The notes under the pieces were generated by a model. The model was not told where the DNA came from. It made no database searches and saw only the letters and a program-made list of their open reading frames with translations. Shown piece after piece: positions 8,748-17,535 of a stretch of 64,000 nucleotides of DNA. A program made the translations under genes and the position numbers. The DNA lies in assembly GCA_022820125.1 (NCBI GenBank), contig JAJEGA010000011.1, positions 1 through 64,000 of the forward strand, given 5' to 3'. Position 1 is the first letter of the stretch. Each line of letters starts with the position of its first letter. This DNA is from Anaerolineae bacterium. GTDB taxonomy: Bacteria > Chloroflexota > Anaerolineae > Aggregatilineales > Phototrophicaceae.

Positions 8748-11700
8748 TTGAAGCGACGCGCGCTGCGATTCATCATCGCTTTACTGTTGCTATTGCCATT
8801 CAGCATCGCCGACCTTCAAGATGAAGCCGGCGTCAGCCTCGACATCATCGGCATTGATCCCACAGACCTCAGGGAAATCGCCATTCACGCCAGCATCCTG
8901 GATTCCAGCGAGCAGTTGATCTCGGGCTTGGATGTGGAGAACTTCTCAATTGGCGGGGATTTGGCAGGCTTGGCGAATGTCACGCGGGTTGAGAATATCA
9001 CCGATGACGGCTTGGCTTTCGCCAGCGTCCTGGTGCTAGACACCAGCAGCAGCATGGCGGATCAGCCGCTTTCGGAAGCGCTGGCGGCTGCGCGCGATTA
9101 CCTGAACGCCTTAGGTCCCGATGACCCGGTCGCCCTGGTCGCATTTAATGACCGAGTCCGTTTGCTGGTCAACTATACGACGGACCGCGAGGCGATCTTG
9201 GCTCAATTCGACAACCTGGCTTATGGCGGGCCGACAGCGCTATACGACGCCACCTACCGCGCCATCGAAATTGCGAATGAAGCGCCGCTCGAGCGCAAAG
9301 CTGTGGTTATCCTCAGCGATGGCGGCGAATACGGCGGCTTCAGCGCGCGCAGTCGCGAAGAGAGCATCCGAGCTGCGACCATCCACGGCGTGCCGGTGTA
9401 CTCAATCGGCCTGGGCTGGGACATTGACCAACGCTTCCTCGAAGCGATCGCGGCTGAATCCAACGCCGAGTTTTATAATGCGCCGCTGCCCGAAGAACTG
9501 GGCGATATCTACAGCAACCTGGCTTTTCTCTTCCGCAGCCAGTATATCGTCACCGCGCGCGCCGAGGTGCCGGCTGATGGCGAGCGTTATGATTTCACGC
9601 TTAACGTCATCACAGCCGATGGACATAGCGCATCGGATGACGCGACGCTGCGCGCGCCGATTCCTGTGCCCCTGCTCTTCTTGCCTGATGATCTCTTCAC
9701 CAAGGCGCTGACGGAAGATACGCAAGTCACGGTCGAGATCCTCGCCGATCAAGACATCGAAAGCATCGAAGTCGCGCTTGATGGCGAAGTCGTCTCGACG
9801 GACGAGACCTTCACCATTGAGCCAGTCAAAGAAGAGCCGGGCGAGCATCAGCTTGATATCACCGTTGCCGATGTCGAGGGCGATGTGGGCCGGCTGAGCG
9901 CCGAATTTGAGATCGCCGCCTTGCCCCCGACCGTATCGGATGACTTTCAACCAGCGCCGCAGGCTGACGTTGCCGAAGCCGAGGTGATTTCTGTTGATGC
10001 CGGCGGGCAAACTGAGATCACCCAAGTTGAGTTCGTCGTCGATGGCGAAGTGGTGCATACGGACAGCGAGGCGCCCTACGAATTCGACCTTGATCCTTTC
10101 GAGCTGCTGCCTGAAGAGCACGCGCTCAGCATCCGCGTCACCAACGCCAGCGGGCAGACGACCACGGTTGAGAAGACCTTTGAAGTGGAAACGCTGCCGC
10201 CGCGCCTTGAAATTGAGGGGCTAATGCCAGAGACGGTGGTCAGCGACACAATTAGCGGCGCCGTCACGGTCGAGGGTCAGTCGCCGATTGTCAGCCTGAG
10301 CATTGAGCCCGAGGTGGGTACTCTGGTTGCGAGCGACCGCTTGGAGTTCAGCATTAACGCGGCGGATCTGCCGCCGGGGACAAATGCGTTCAGCGTTCGC
10401 GCGGTCGATGAAGCGGGCGCGGAGACTGTAGAGACCATTGAATTCGAGGTCGCTGCATTGGCGCCGACGGTGTCGCTCGGCGGGGTCGCCGTTGACGCGG
10501 TGCTGCAGGGACCGCAGGACGTAAATGTAAGCGCGGGCGGGCAGACCGAGATCACGCGCATTGAAGTGTCCTACAATGGCGGGCCAGCCGAGGTCGTCGA
10601 GGATGACGTCTTCACCATCCCGGCGGAAGCGCTGGGCGATGGCGCGCATGAGGCGCAGGTGACTGTCAGCAACGAAGGCGGCGAGACAACAACTCTGAGC
10701 TTGCCCTTCACCGTGCAGTTGCCGCCAACGCCAACATTCACGCCACTTCCGACCGATACCTCAACCGCTACGGAGACGCCGACGGCGACCAATACCGCGC
10801 TGCCGACGGCGACCAGTACCGCGCTGCCAACTGCGACCAGCACGGCGCCGCCAACTTTCACTGACACCCCGTCAGCGGAAGAAGCAACCGCGACAAGCGC
10901 GGCAATCGCAACGCTGACAGCGACAGCGCTGCCATCCGCCACGAACACTGATGCGCCGACGAATACAGCCCTGCCGACGGATACCAGTACGCCGCTGCCA
11001 ACGGATACGCCAGTACCGACGGAGACCAATACGCCGCTGCCAACGGATACGCCATTACCGACCGAGACCAATACGCCGCTGCCGACGAATACACCCTTGC
11101 CGACGGATACCAGTACGCCACTGCCAACGGACACGCCAGTACCAACCGAGACCAATACGCCGCTGCCAACGGACACGCCAGTACCAACCGAGACCACTAC
11201 GCCGCTGCCAACGGATACGCCAGTACCGACCGAGACCAATACCCCGCTGCCTACGGATACAGCGCTGCCGACCGAGACCAATACGCCAGTGCCGACTGAC
11301 ACGCCCACCCACACGCCCGTACCGTCTGACACGCCAACCGATACGCCCGTCCCGACTGACACGCCAACCGATACGCCAGTGCCGACTGACACGCCTACCA
11401 ATACGCCAGTGCCAACTGACACGCCTACCAATACGCCAGTGCCAACGGACACGCCAACCGATACGCCCGTTCCAACTGACACGCCAACCGATACGCCCGT
11501 TCCAACTGACACGCCAACCGATACGCCAGTGCCAACTGACACGCCAACCGATACGCCGGTGCCAACTGACACGCCAACCGATACGCCGGTTCCGACGGAC
11601 ATGCCAACCGATACGCCAGTGCCAACGGACACGCCAACCGATACGCCCGTGCCAACTGATACGCCCACCGATACGCCGGTTCCGACTGACACGCCCACCG

Positions 11701-12515
11701 ATACGCCGGCGCCGACTGACACGCCTACCGATACGCCCGTTCCAACTGACACGCCAACCGATACCCCAGTGCCGACTGACACGCCAACCGATACGCCGGC
11801 GCCGACTGACACGCCAACCGATACGCCGACGCCAACTGACACGCCCACCGACACGCCAGTCCCGACTGACACGCCAACCGATACGCCGGCGCCGACTGAC
11901 ACGCCTACCGATACGCCCGTTCCAACTGACACGCCCACCGACACGCCAGTCCCGACTGACACGCCTACCGATACGCCCGTGCCAACTGAGACGCCCGTGC
12001 CAACTGACACGCCCACCGACACGCCCGTGCCGACTGACACGCCCACCGATACGCCGATCCCATCTGAGACGCCAACCAGCACTGCTACACCAACAGCAAC
12101 CGACACTGACATCCCGACGGATACGCCGACCGCCACCCCGACTGATACAGCGACACCCGATTCCACCGAAACGGCAGCGGCCGAATCGAGCCTGACGGCG
12201 GTGGCGCAGATCGCGCTGGATGCGGAAGCCACAACGGAAGCGGAGACGGAAACGGCGACTGCCGAATTGACGGCGACCGACACGCCGACAGAGGCGCCAA
12301 CCGAAATCGCCGCCACGGCAACGGATGCGCCGACCGCGACTTCGGCAGCCGAGCCGACCGCGCAGCCGAGCCTGACGCCGGTGACGATCACCGAGATTGA
12401 CGCGCCGAGCGCCGATGAGCCGCAGACGCGAGACACTGCGATCGCGATCGGGGCGGTGGTCGTCGGCTTGGGCCTGCTGCTCCTCTTGTTCTTGATCTCG
12501 CGCCGCCGCCGCTAA
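8748..12515 (+). CDS. surface-anchored vWA protein with TP-rich stalk
   Basis: Large cell-surface protein of 1255 residues. A signal peptide (about 1-22) is followed by a von Willebrand factor A domain at roughly 95-260 with an intact MIDAS motif DTSSS and GGPTALYDA. Next come several Ig-like modules (about 300-660), each ending in EVETLPP- or EVAALAP-type linkers. A Thr/Pro/Asp stalk follows (about 660-1170), then a Thr/Ala/Glu-rich segment. One transmembrane helix and an RRRR stop-transfer tail end the protein. Start TTG 8748 has GGAGA 7 bases upstream. This resembles adhesin or ligand-binding surface proteins of Anaerolineae. The stalk is probably O-glycosylated, which is an inference. Confidence 0.9.
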   Translation: MKRRALRFIIALLLLLPFSIADLQDEAGVSLDIIGIDPTDLREIAIHASILDSSEQLISGLDVENFSIGGDLAGLANVTRVENITDDGLAFASVLVLDTSSSMADQPLSEALAAARDYLNALGPDDPVALVAFNDRVRLLVNYTTDREAILAQFDNLAYGGPTALYDATYRAIEIANEAPLERKAVVILSDGGEYGGFSARSREESIRAATIHGVPVYSIGLGWDIDQRFLEAIAAESNAEFYNAPLPEELGDIYSNLAFLFRSQYIVTARAEVPADGERYDFTLNVITADGHSASDDATLRAPIPVPLLFLPDDLFTKALTEDTQVTVEILADQDIESIEVALDGEVVSTDETFTIEPVKEEPGEHQLDITVADVEGDVGRLSAEFEIAALPPTVSDDFQPAPQADVAEAEVISVDAGGQTEITQVEFVVDGEVVHTDSEAPYEFDLDPFELLPEEHALSIRVTNASGQTTTVEKTFEVETLPPRLEIEGLMPETVVSDTISGAVTVEGQSPIVSLSIEPEVGTLVASDRLEFSINAADLPPGTNAFSVRAVDEAGAETVETIEFEVAALAPTVSLGGVAVDAVLQGPQDVNVSAGGQTEITRIEVSYNGGPAEVVEDDVFTIPAEALGDGAHEAQVTVSNEGGETTTLSLPFTVQLPPTPTFTPLPTDTSTATETPTATNTALPTATSTALPTATSTAPPTFTDTPSAEEATATSAAIATLTATALPSATNTDAPTNTALPTDTSTPLPTDTPVPTETNTPLPTDTPLPTETNTPLPTNTPLPTDTSTPLPTDTPVPTETNTPLPTDTPVPTETTTPLPTDTPVPTETNTPLPTDTALPTETNTPVPTDTPTHTPVPSDTPTDTPVPTDTPTDTPVPTDTPTNTPVPTDTPTNTPVPTDTPTDTPVPTDTPTDTPVPTDTPTDTPVPTDTPTDTPVPTDTPTDTPVPTDMPTDTPVPTDTPTDTPVPTDTPTDTPVPTDTPTDTPAPTDTPTDTPVPTDTPTDTPVPTDTPTDTPAPTDTPTDTPTPTDTPTDTPVPTDTPTDTPAPTDTPTDTPVPTDTPTDTPVPTDTPTDTPVPTETPVPTDTPTDTPVPTDTPTDTPIPSETPTSTATPTATDTDIPTDTPTATPTDTATPDSTETAAAESSLTAVAQIALDAEATTEAETETATAELTATDTPTEAPTEIAATATDAPTATSAAEPTAQPSLTPVTITEIDAPSADEPQTRDTAIAIGAVVVGLGLLLLLFLISRRRR
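10951..11310 (+). repeat. 42-bp coding tandem repeat (14-residue units)
   Basis: Within the vWA gene, units of about 42 bases encode PVPTETNTPLPTDT with variants. This block differs in period from the 30-base block that follows it, so the stalk grew by at least two separate amplifications. Confidence 0.75.
11311..12060 (+). repeat. 30-bp coding tandem repeat (10-residue units)
   Basis: About 24 near-identical 30-base units encode DTPTDTPVPT. Synonymous differences (CCAACC, CCCACC, CCTACC) recur in patches, which suggests slippage or unequal exchange. Assembly of this block from short reads may be unreliable. Confidence 0.9.
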
Positions 12516-12590
12516 GCCGCTACCGATGACGCCTCGCGCGCGTATACCGGGTATAATGAAGTCGCGAGATTCAGCATTGAGGGCGGGCAA

Positions 12591-13004
12591 ATGAGAGAGT
12601 TTCTGATCCGAGTCTTGATCAATGCGGTGGCCATCGCCGTCACCGCCTTATTGATCCCGAATATCCATATTGCGAACAACGATGTCACTACGCTGCTCAT
12701 CATCGGCTTGATCTTCGGGCTGGTGAATTCGCTGCTGAAACCGCTGCTCATCTTGCTGACTTGCCCGGCGGTGCTATTGTCGCTCGGGCTGTTCATTTTC
12801 GTCATCAACGGCTTCATGCTCATGATCACCGATTCGCTGGCTGGCGACCGGCTGACGATCGACGGCGGCATATTCACGGCGATCCTTGGCGGCATGGTGA
12901 TGGCAGCGGTGACCATTGCCCTGGAATCGGTGCTGAAGCTTGACGACTCGCCCAAGGGCGGGGGCGCGGACGTCATCGTTTACAGCGACAAGCGCAAGGC
13001 ATAA
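12591..13004 (+). CDS. phage holin family 4 / DUF-type small membrane protein
   Basis: Protein of 137 residues with about four transmembrane helices, matching the mycobacterial phage holin superfamily IV (PF04020-like). Chromosomal copies are common and are not evidence for a prophage. Helices are visible at about 7-30, 33-58, 60-85 and 90-115, with PLLILLTCPAVLLSLGLFIFVINGFMLM as the core (cited as PLLILLTCP and FVINGFMLM). ATG 12591 follows GAGGGCGGG and a TATAAT at 12552-12557. The role is unknown. Confidence 0.85.
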   Translation: MREFLIRVLINAVAIAVTALLIPNIHIANNDVTTLLIIGLIFGLVNSLLKPLLILLTCPAVLLSLGLFIFVINGFMLMITDSLAGDRLTIDGGIFTAILGGMVMAAVTIALESVLKLDDSPKGGGADVIVYSDKRKA

Positions 13005-13104
13005 CGCGCGCCTTAGGCTTCCATCAACGAGCCGCGCCCGGCTGGAGCGACGGAAGGCTGGATGATTCATAGCCGCAAGTCGGTGACCAATCCGGGAAAT
13101 CCCT

Positions 13105-14307
13105 GTGCCTGACAGTCAAAAGACTGTATGTTGGATCAGCAGCGCCCGCTACGGCGAGCCGCTGGACGCCGCCGCCGCCCGCAAATGGCAGTTGATGGCG
13201 CGGTTAGTACGCTACGAATTCCGCATTATCGGCTTTTCCACATCGCTGCGCCCGCGAGCCTTTCAGCAGCAGGCCCATTTCTACTTGCTGCCGCAGCCGC
13301 CGACAGCGCCCCTGCGCTACTTGACGATGTTCAGCTTGGCGCCGCTGCTGCTGACCGCGCTTATCCTGCGTCATCGCGGCGCGATCATCGTCGCGCAGAG
13401 CCCCTTTGAAGGCGCAATCGGCGCTGCTGCCAAGTCATTCTTGCGCTTGCTGGGCCGGCGCCCAAAGCTAATCGTTGAGAATCACAACAACTTCGAAGAA
13501 GATTTGTTTTTGCAGCGCTCGATACCGCTGCCGCGGCTGTACCGCGCCTTAATGCTGGGGGCCGCGCGATTCGCCTTTCGCCGCGCCGATGCCCTGCGCG
13601 TGATATCATCATCGACCGCGGAACGCGCCCGCCACTACGCGCCTGCACTGCCGCAAGCGCGCTTCATGACCTTCAGCGATACTGATGTGTTTCGGCAGAT
13701 GGAGCGGCGCATTCCGGTTGAAGCGGCTGAGGACATCGTTTACGCCGGTGTGCTTATCCCGCGCAAGGGTTTGCATCACCTATTGAATGCTTTCGCCGCG
13801 CTGGATCATCCGCGGGCGCGGCTGCATTTGATCGGCGGCGCCGAGAATGCCGCCTACGCCAAATCGCTGCGGCAGCTGGCGGCTGAGCTCGGCATTGAGG
13901 GGCGTGTGCGCTTTGCTGGCGCGGTCTCGCAGCGTGAGTTGGCGCTGCATTTTGCCGCCGCCCGGGTCATGGTCCTGCCATCGCTTTCGGAAGGCTTGGG
14001 GCGCGTTGTGGTGGAGGCGATGCTGCTGGGCACGCCGGTGATCGGCAGCCGCGTTGGCGGCATCCCCGATTTAATCGCAGACGGCGTAAATGGTTACCTG
14101 GTCGAGCCGGGCAACGAAGACGAGCTGACGGCGGCGCTGCGGCGGGTGTATGCGGACGATGTCGCGGCGATGGGCGAAAAGGCGCGCAGCTTCGCCGAAG
14201 GCTATTTCTCGCCGCTTAAGTACGTCGAGGGTTATCGTCAGCTCTTTGCGCTGGCGCTGGGCGAATCGAATGAAGCGGAGACGCGAGAGGCGCCAGAGCG
14301 GCGATGA
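13105..14307 (+). CDS. GT4-family glycosyltransferase
   Basis: GT-B fold glycosyltransferase of 400 residues. The N-terminal half has a membrane-associating stretch (about 72-95). The C-terminal half shows YAGVLIPRKGLHHLLNAF, LHLIGGAE, VRFAGAVSQRELALHF and the family 4 E-x7-E region PSLSEGLGRVVVEAM. These support transfer from a nucleotide sugar to a lipid or glycan acceptor, with retention of anomeric configuration. GTG 13105 is chosen because conserved WISSARYGEPLDAAA follows it; the ribosome site is weak. Its stop overlaps the next ATG (ATGA). Confidence 0.9.
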   Translation: MPDSQKTVCWISSARYGEPLDAAAARKWQLMARLVRYEFRIIGFSTSLRPRAFQQQAHFYLLPQPPTAPLRYLTMFSLAPLLLTALILRHRGAIIVAQSPFEGAIGAAAKSFLRLLGRRPKLIVENHNNFEEDLFLQRSIPLPRLYRALMLGAARFAFRRADALRVISSSTAERARHYAPALPQARFMTFSDTDVFRQMERRIPVEAAEDIVYAGVLIPRKGLHHLLNAFAALDHPRARLHLIGGAENAAYAKSLRQLAAELGIEGRVRFAGAVSQRELALHFAAARVMVLPSLSEGLGRVVVEAMLLGTPVIGSRVGGIPDLIADGVNGYLVEPGNEDELTAALRRVYADDVAAMGEKARSFAEGYFSPLKYVEGYRQLFALALGESNEAETREAPERR

Positions 14308-14621
14308 ACGCGATGGGTCCGCGCATTATCCGCTGCGTTTCTTGTGACGGTTTCGGCTGGTTCGAGGACGACTTCAGCGGCGAGGGTGAAGATTGCGACT
14401 GGTGCGCCGGCGCCGGCTACGTCTACCGCGATGGAAACGAGCGCGATAGGCCTATTCCACAAGCCGATTACGCTTCGGTCGCCGATGAACTGGAACGGCT
14501 GGAACTGGAGCGGCTGCGCGCGCTGGGTTATCAAGGCAGCGCCCGGAAACCCTGGCAGCAAGCCATCCGTAAAGACACGCAACTTGGCCGCGATCCCTAT
14601 CACGATGAGGAAGAATCCTGA
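14304..14621 (+). CDS. CxxC zinc-ribbon small protein
   Basis: Protein of 105 residues starting inside the glycosyltransferase stop codon. Two DnaJ-like CxxCxGxG motifs (CVSCDGFGW and CDWCAGAGY) should bind one zinc. A charged helical tail with ERLELERLRALGYQ follows. No family name can be given safely. Translational coupling suggests it acts with the glycosyltransferase or was captured beside it. Confidence 0.7.
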   Translation: MNAMGPRIIRCVSCDGFGWFEDDFSGEGEDCDWCAGAGYVYRDGNERDRPIPQADYASVADELERLELERLRALGYQGSARKPWQQAIRKDTQLGRDPYHDEEES

Positions 14622-14791
14622 GCCGAAACTGGATCGCGCGCATGGGTTTGTCTCTGAGGGCGAATATGACGGGCGCTCGGTGAGTGAACGCGGCGGTAAC
14701 GGGCGACTCGCAAAGCCGCCCCTCAGTTTTCGCCAATTGACATGCTGGCGCTGCTGCGCCGCCTTGATATTCGCGTCGGTTGGCGGCAACT

Positions 14792-15016
14792 CTAGCCTTC
14801 AGCCTGCTCTTCCTCCGCCGGCGCGCGCAGTTCGTTGAGCAGTCGGGCGACTTCCACCAGCAGATCATCCAGACGGCTTTCGCTACGCTGGCTGACCTCG
14901 CCCAGACGCTGGATGAGCTTGGCCGTTTCTCCGGGCGGAAAGCTGCGATAGGACCACCAGTAAACCAACACGACGACCGACAGCACCAAGACTTGAAATA
15001 CTTGCTCGAAATCCAT
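14792..15016 (-). CDS. small single-span membrane protein
   Basis: Protein of 74 residues with one N-terminal transmembrane helix (VFQVLVLSVVVLVYWWSY) and a C-terminal amphipathic coiled coil (LIQRLGEVSQRSESRLDDLL). ATG 15016 has an excellent AAGGAG site. It is last in a three-gene cluster with phage-structural-like proteins, and its shape recalls small holin-associated proteins, but no motif proves that. Confidence 0.6.
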   Translation of the reverse strand: MDFEQVFQVLVLSVVVLVYWWSYRSFPPGETAKLIQRLGEVSQRSESRLDDLLVEVARLLNELRAPAEEEQAEG

Positions 15017-15056
15017 AGAAACTCCTTCGCCCTTTGATGTTCTGTTGCTTGTTTGA

Positions 15057-15506
15057 TTAGGCTCGCTCGACATTGATCTCCAGGGCGCCACTGGCGTAGT
15101 TGCCGCGATTCCGGTAGAAGAAGACCGTGTACTGGGCGGCGATCGGCTGCGGCAGGGTCAGCGAGCATTTGCCATTGCGTATATCCAGCGATCCCTTCAT
15201 GAGCGCTTCGCCGGCGCGCAAGACCAGAAAACCAAGCCGCTCATCGGCGGCGATCAGCTCATCGCGACAGCGAATAACTGGATCGGCGGCGCCGGCTTTC
15301 AGCCTTTCCGCTGATGCCGTCAAGCGCAGCAGGCCGAAGTGCATCAGCACATCGCTGGCGCGCTGCTGTTCCGGCAAGTTCTTGGCCAGCAAGTGAATCC
15401 GAGAGTCGGATCCAACGGACACGCCGCAGGTCGCCTTGCCCAGCGCCGCCCGCGCCACCTCATCCAGCAGACGCGCGTCCAGAACCTCGGGGCTGATGAT
15501 ATCCAT
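15057..15506 (-). CDS. unknown protein, phage-tail-like cluster
   Basis: Protein of 149 residues, not recognised. The C-terminal part (GKCSLTLPQPIAAQYTVFFY) reads as beta-sandwich strands, and the N-terminal part is helical. ATG 15506 has a strong AGGAGG site that lies inside the upstream gene's last codons. The stop of 15510-16019 ends 4 bases before it, so the two are coupled. A phage tail-tip or receptor-binding accessory role is inferred from context only. Confidence 0.6.
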   Translation of the reverse strand: MDIISPEVLDARLLDEVARAALGKATCGVSVGSDSRIHLLAKNLPEQQRASDVLMHFGLLRLTASAERLKAGAADPVIRCRDELIAADERLGFLVLRAGEALMKGSLDIRNGKCSLTLPQPIAAQYTVFFYRNRGNYASGALEINVERA

Positions 15507-15509
15507 TTG

Positions 15510-16019
15510 TTAAACCTCCTTCGCCCAGAATTGCGGATGCAGGTTGACGACATCCATGCTCGCGGTATTGCGGGCTGAGGCTTTCCAGCGCAGTATGAAG
15601 CTGTGGCTGCCGGCGCTTAGCCCGCTGATAAGCAAGACGAAGGAAATTGGCTTTATCCGGTTGTTGTCTCCGCTGTACGCGCCCTTCAAGCCGATAAAGC
15701 CTTCATCAGCGATATAGTCCGCGCCATCCACCGCCACGTTGAAATAAACCGCGCCGCTGTTCAAGCTGTTCTGCGCCGTTCCCGTGAAACCCAGGAGCAC
15801 ATCGCCGCCATGCGTCGTCAAGGTCAGAGCCAGCTTGGTCGCGTCGACATCGACGAAAGCGTTCGCCGTCGTTAATAGCGCCGCCCCGCTGCTGATGATC
15901 CGATTGGCGCTGGCGTCCAGGCGGTCTTTTAGGTGATTCTGATTGTCCCGCACATAGGTATTCAGGTCGATCGATGTCAGCGGCTCGCTCGACCAGGTCT
16001 TGGGCGTCGTCCATGCCAT
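15510..16019 (-). CDS. phage tail/fibre-like structural protein
   Basis: Protein of 169 residues. The N-terminus MAWTTPKTWSSEPLT followed by LNTYVRDNQNHLKDRL is a pattern I know from prophage structural proteins. The rest is a beta-rich jelly-roll-like domain (VYFNVAVDGADYI, SFILRWKAS). Of two neighbouring ATGs, 16019 gives the AWTTPK start with AGAGGAA upstream. It leads a three-gene cluster with no capsid, terminase or lysis gene nearby, so this is a domesticated or decayed fragment. Confidence 0.65.
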   Translation of the reverse strand: MAWTTPKTWSSEPLTSIDLNTYVRDNQNHLKDRLDASANRIISSGAALLTTANAFVDVDATKLALTLTTHGGDVLLGFTGTAQNSLNSGAVYFNVAVDGADYIADEGFIGLKGAYSGDNNRIKPISFVLLISGLSAGSHSFILRWKASARNTASMDVVNLHPQFWAKEV

Positions 16020-16228
16020 GGCAATTCCTCTCGCTAAGCTGGATATGAGAGGAAGTGTAGAACGCATATTCTATTGGCGGGCGACTATATGGTCGCGCGG
16101 GCGAGGAAATTGATTAAGCTGCGGGAGCGCTTCTGCCGGCAAAGCGCTACATTACCCTATTTTGGCAGGGACGCCAAGTATTCGTCCAGCCGGTCCAGGG
16201 TTTGCCTGCGCCTGAGGCAATCGCGGGA

Positions 16229-17443
16229 TTAGCGCGCGCCTGCTTGAATCTGCCCATTCTTGACCTGGTAAACGCTCGCGCGCTCCAGAAAAGCGGCGTT
16301 GAAGATCTCAAGTTCGGTGGTGGTCACCAGCGTTTGCGCCGCCCCGTTGAGCCGTTCAAGCAGAAAGGCGCGCCGGCTGCTGTCCAGCTCGGCGGCCACT
16401 TCATCAAGCAGAAAGAGCGGATACTCCCCGAGTTGGTCGCGCATCCATTCCAGCTCGGCGAATTTCAAGGCCATGACGGCGGTGCGCGCTTGACCGCGGC
16501 TGCCATACAAGCCGCAGTCGCGCTCGTTGATAAAGAGGCGGAGTTCATCGCGATGCGGTCCGGCGATGGTGGTTCCCCGCCCGATGGACTCGCGCCGCTG
16601 CGAATGAAGGCGTTCAAGGAATTGCGGCTTAATCTCTTCCGCCGTCAACTGCCGGCGCAAGTCCAGCCCGGCGACTTCAAATGAGAGCTGCCGCCCTTCC
16701 CCTTCGGCAGCGGGCAGAATACTGGGCAGATAGTTAAGGCTCAGCGATTCACGTCCGCCGGTCAAGGCGAGATGGGTATCGCGCGCCTTGATCTCCAGCT
16801 CGCGCAAGAAGCGCTGCCGCCCGGCAATGAGGACCGCGCCGCTGGAAGCCAACTGTTCATCCCAAAAATCCAGCTCGACCGCGCCAGCCCGCCTGTCGCC
16901 GATGCGTTTGAGCAGCGCGTTGCGCTGGGGCAGGAGCTTCTCGTATTCGTTGAGCGCCAACAGGTATTCCAGATCCACCTGCCGCAGCGTGCCATCCATG
17001 AAGCGGCGGCGATCGCTGGGCGAGCCTTCCACCAGCGACAGGTCGCGCGGCAAGAAGAGCACGACATTCAGCAAGCCGACGACATCCATGACCCGTTTGT
17101 CGACATTGTTGAGCTTGATCGCCTTCTTAAAGCGCGCCGCGCCCGCCGTCATATCCAGCATGAGGGTGATATCGAGCTTGTGATAGGCGCCATTTGAGCC
17201 GCCGATTTCAGCCGACAGCCGCGCATAGGGAATCGGATCATTCTCGGTGCGCCAGTGGATCAGCTGACGGTCGCTGCTGGTATAAGGCGAGGTTGATGTC
17301 GCCAGGTAGAAGATGGCCTCCAAGGCGCTGGTTTTGCCTTGGGCATTTTCGCCGACCAGCACAACCGGGCGATCGGCCGGCGGGCTGAATTCCAGCCGCG
17401 CGTAGTTGCGAAAGTTCGTCAGCGAGAGGCGCTCGATTTTCAT
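16229..17443 (-). CDS. recF: DNA replication/repair ATPase RecF
   Basis: RecF, 404 residues (family about 360-400), an SMC-like ATPase that loads RecA at gapped DNA with RecO and RecR. The N-terminus MKIERLSLTNFRNY, Walker A GENAQGKTS (31-39), the ABC-type signature YGSRGQARTA and Walker B PLFLLDEVAAELD are all intact. It is not next to dnaA, dnaN or gyrB here. ATG 17443 is the conserved start. It is the last gene of a long minus-strand series. After its TAA the same frame runs on for 23 codons without a stop (see findings). Confidence 0.95.
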   Translation of the reverse strand: MKIERLSLTNFRNYARLEFSPPADRPVVLVGENAQGKTSALEAIFYLATSTSPYTSSDRQLIHWRTENDPIPYARLSAEIGGSNGAYHKLDITLMLDMTAGAARFKKAIKLNNVDKRVMDVVGLLNVVLFLPRDLSLVEGSPSDRRRFMDGTLRQVDLEYLLALNEYEKLLPQRNALLKRIGDRRAGAVELDFWDEQLASSGAVLIAGRQRFLRELEIKARDTHLALTGGRESLSLNYLPSILPAAEGEGRQLSFEVAGLDLRRQLTAEEIKPQFLERLHSQRRESIGRGTTIAGPHRDELRLFINERDCGLYGSRGQARTAVMALKFAELEWMRDQLGEYPLFLLDEVAAELDSSRRAFLLERLNGAAQTLVTTTELEIFNAAFLERASVYQVKNGQIQAGAR

Positions 17444-17535
17444 TAGCGGTCAGGCGCGTATGTGAGTTAGGCCCGCCATTTTAATGCCACAGGCGCAAAG
17501 GCGACAGGGCGCCCGCAGGTGAACACGGCAGCGTG

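Noticed and set aside
10951-12195. 414-codon plus-strand Arg/Pro-rich frame
   Set aside because: A frame-shifted reading of the vWA stalk.
10571-12436. 621-codon open frame on the minus strand, GVSVGVSVGTGVSVG-type repeats
   Set aside because: It is the antisense shadow of the TP-rich tandem repeat in the vWA gene. A 30-base period free of stops on one strand keeps the other strand open too. It has no ribosome site, and the vWA gene has a signal peptide and domains.
11055-12590. 511-codon minus-strand frame rich in Arg, Trp and Gly
   Set aside because: Another shadow frame of the same repeat; composition is that of a frame-shifted repeat and no domain is seen.
12591-13004. Holin-family gene taken as prophage lysis gene
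   Set aside because: Chromosomal members of this four-helix family are common, and no lysin or phage gene adjoins it.
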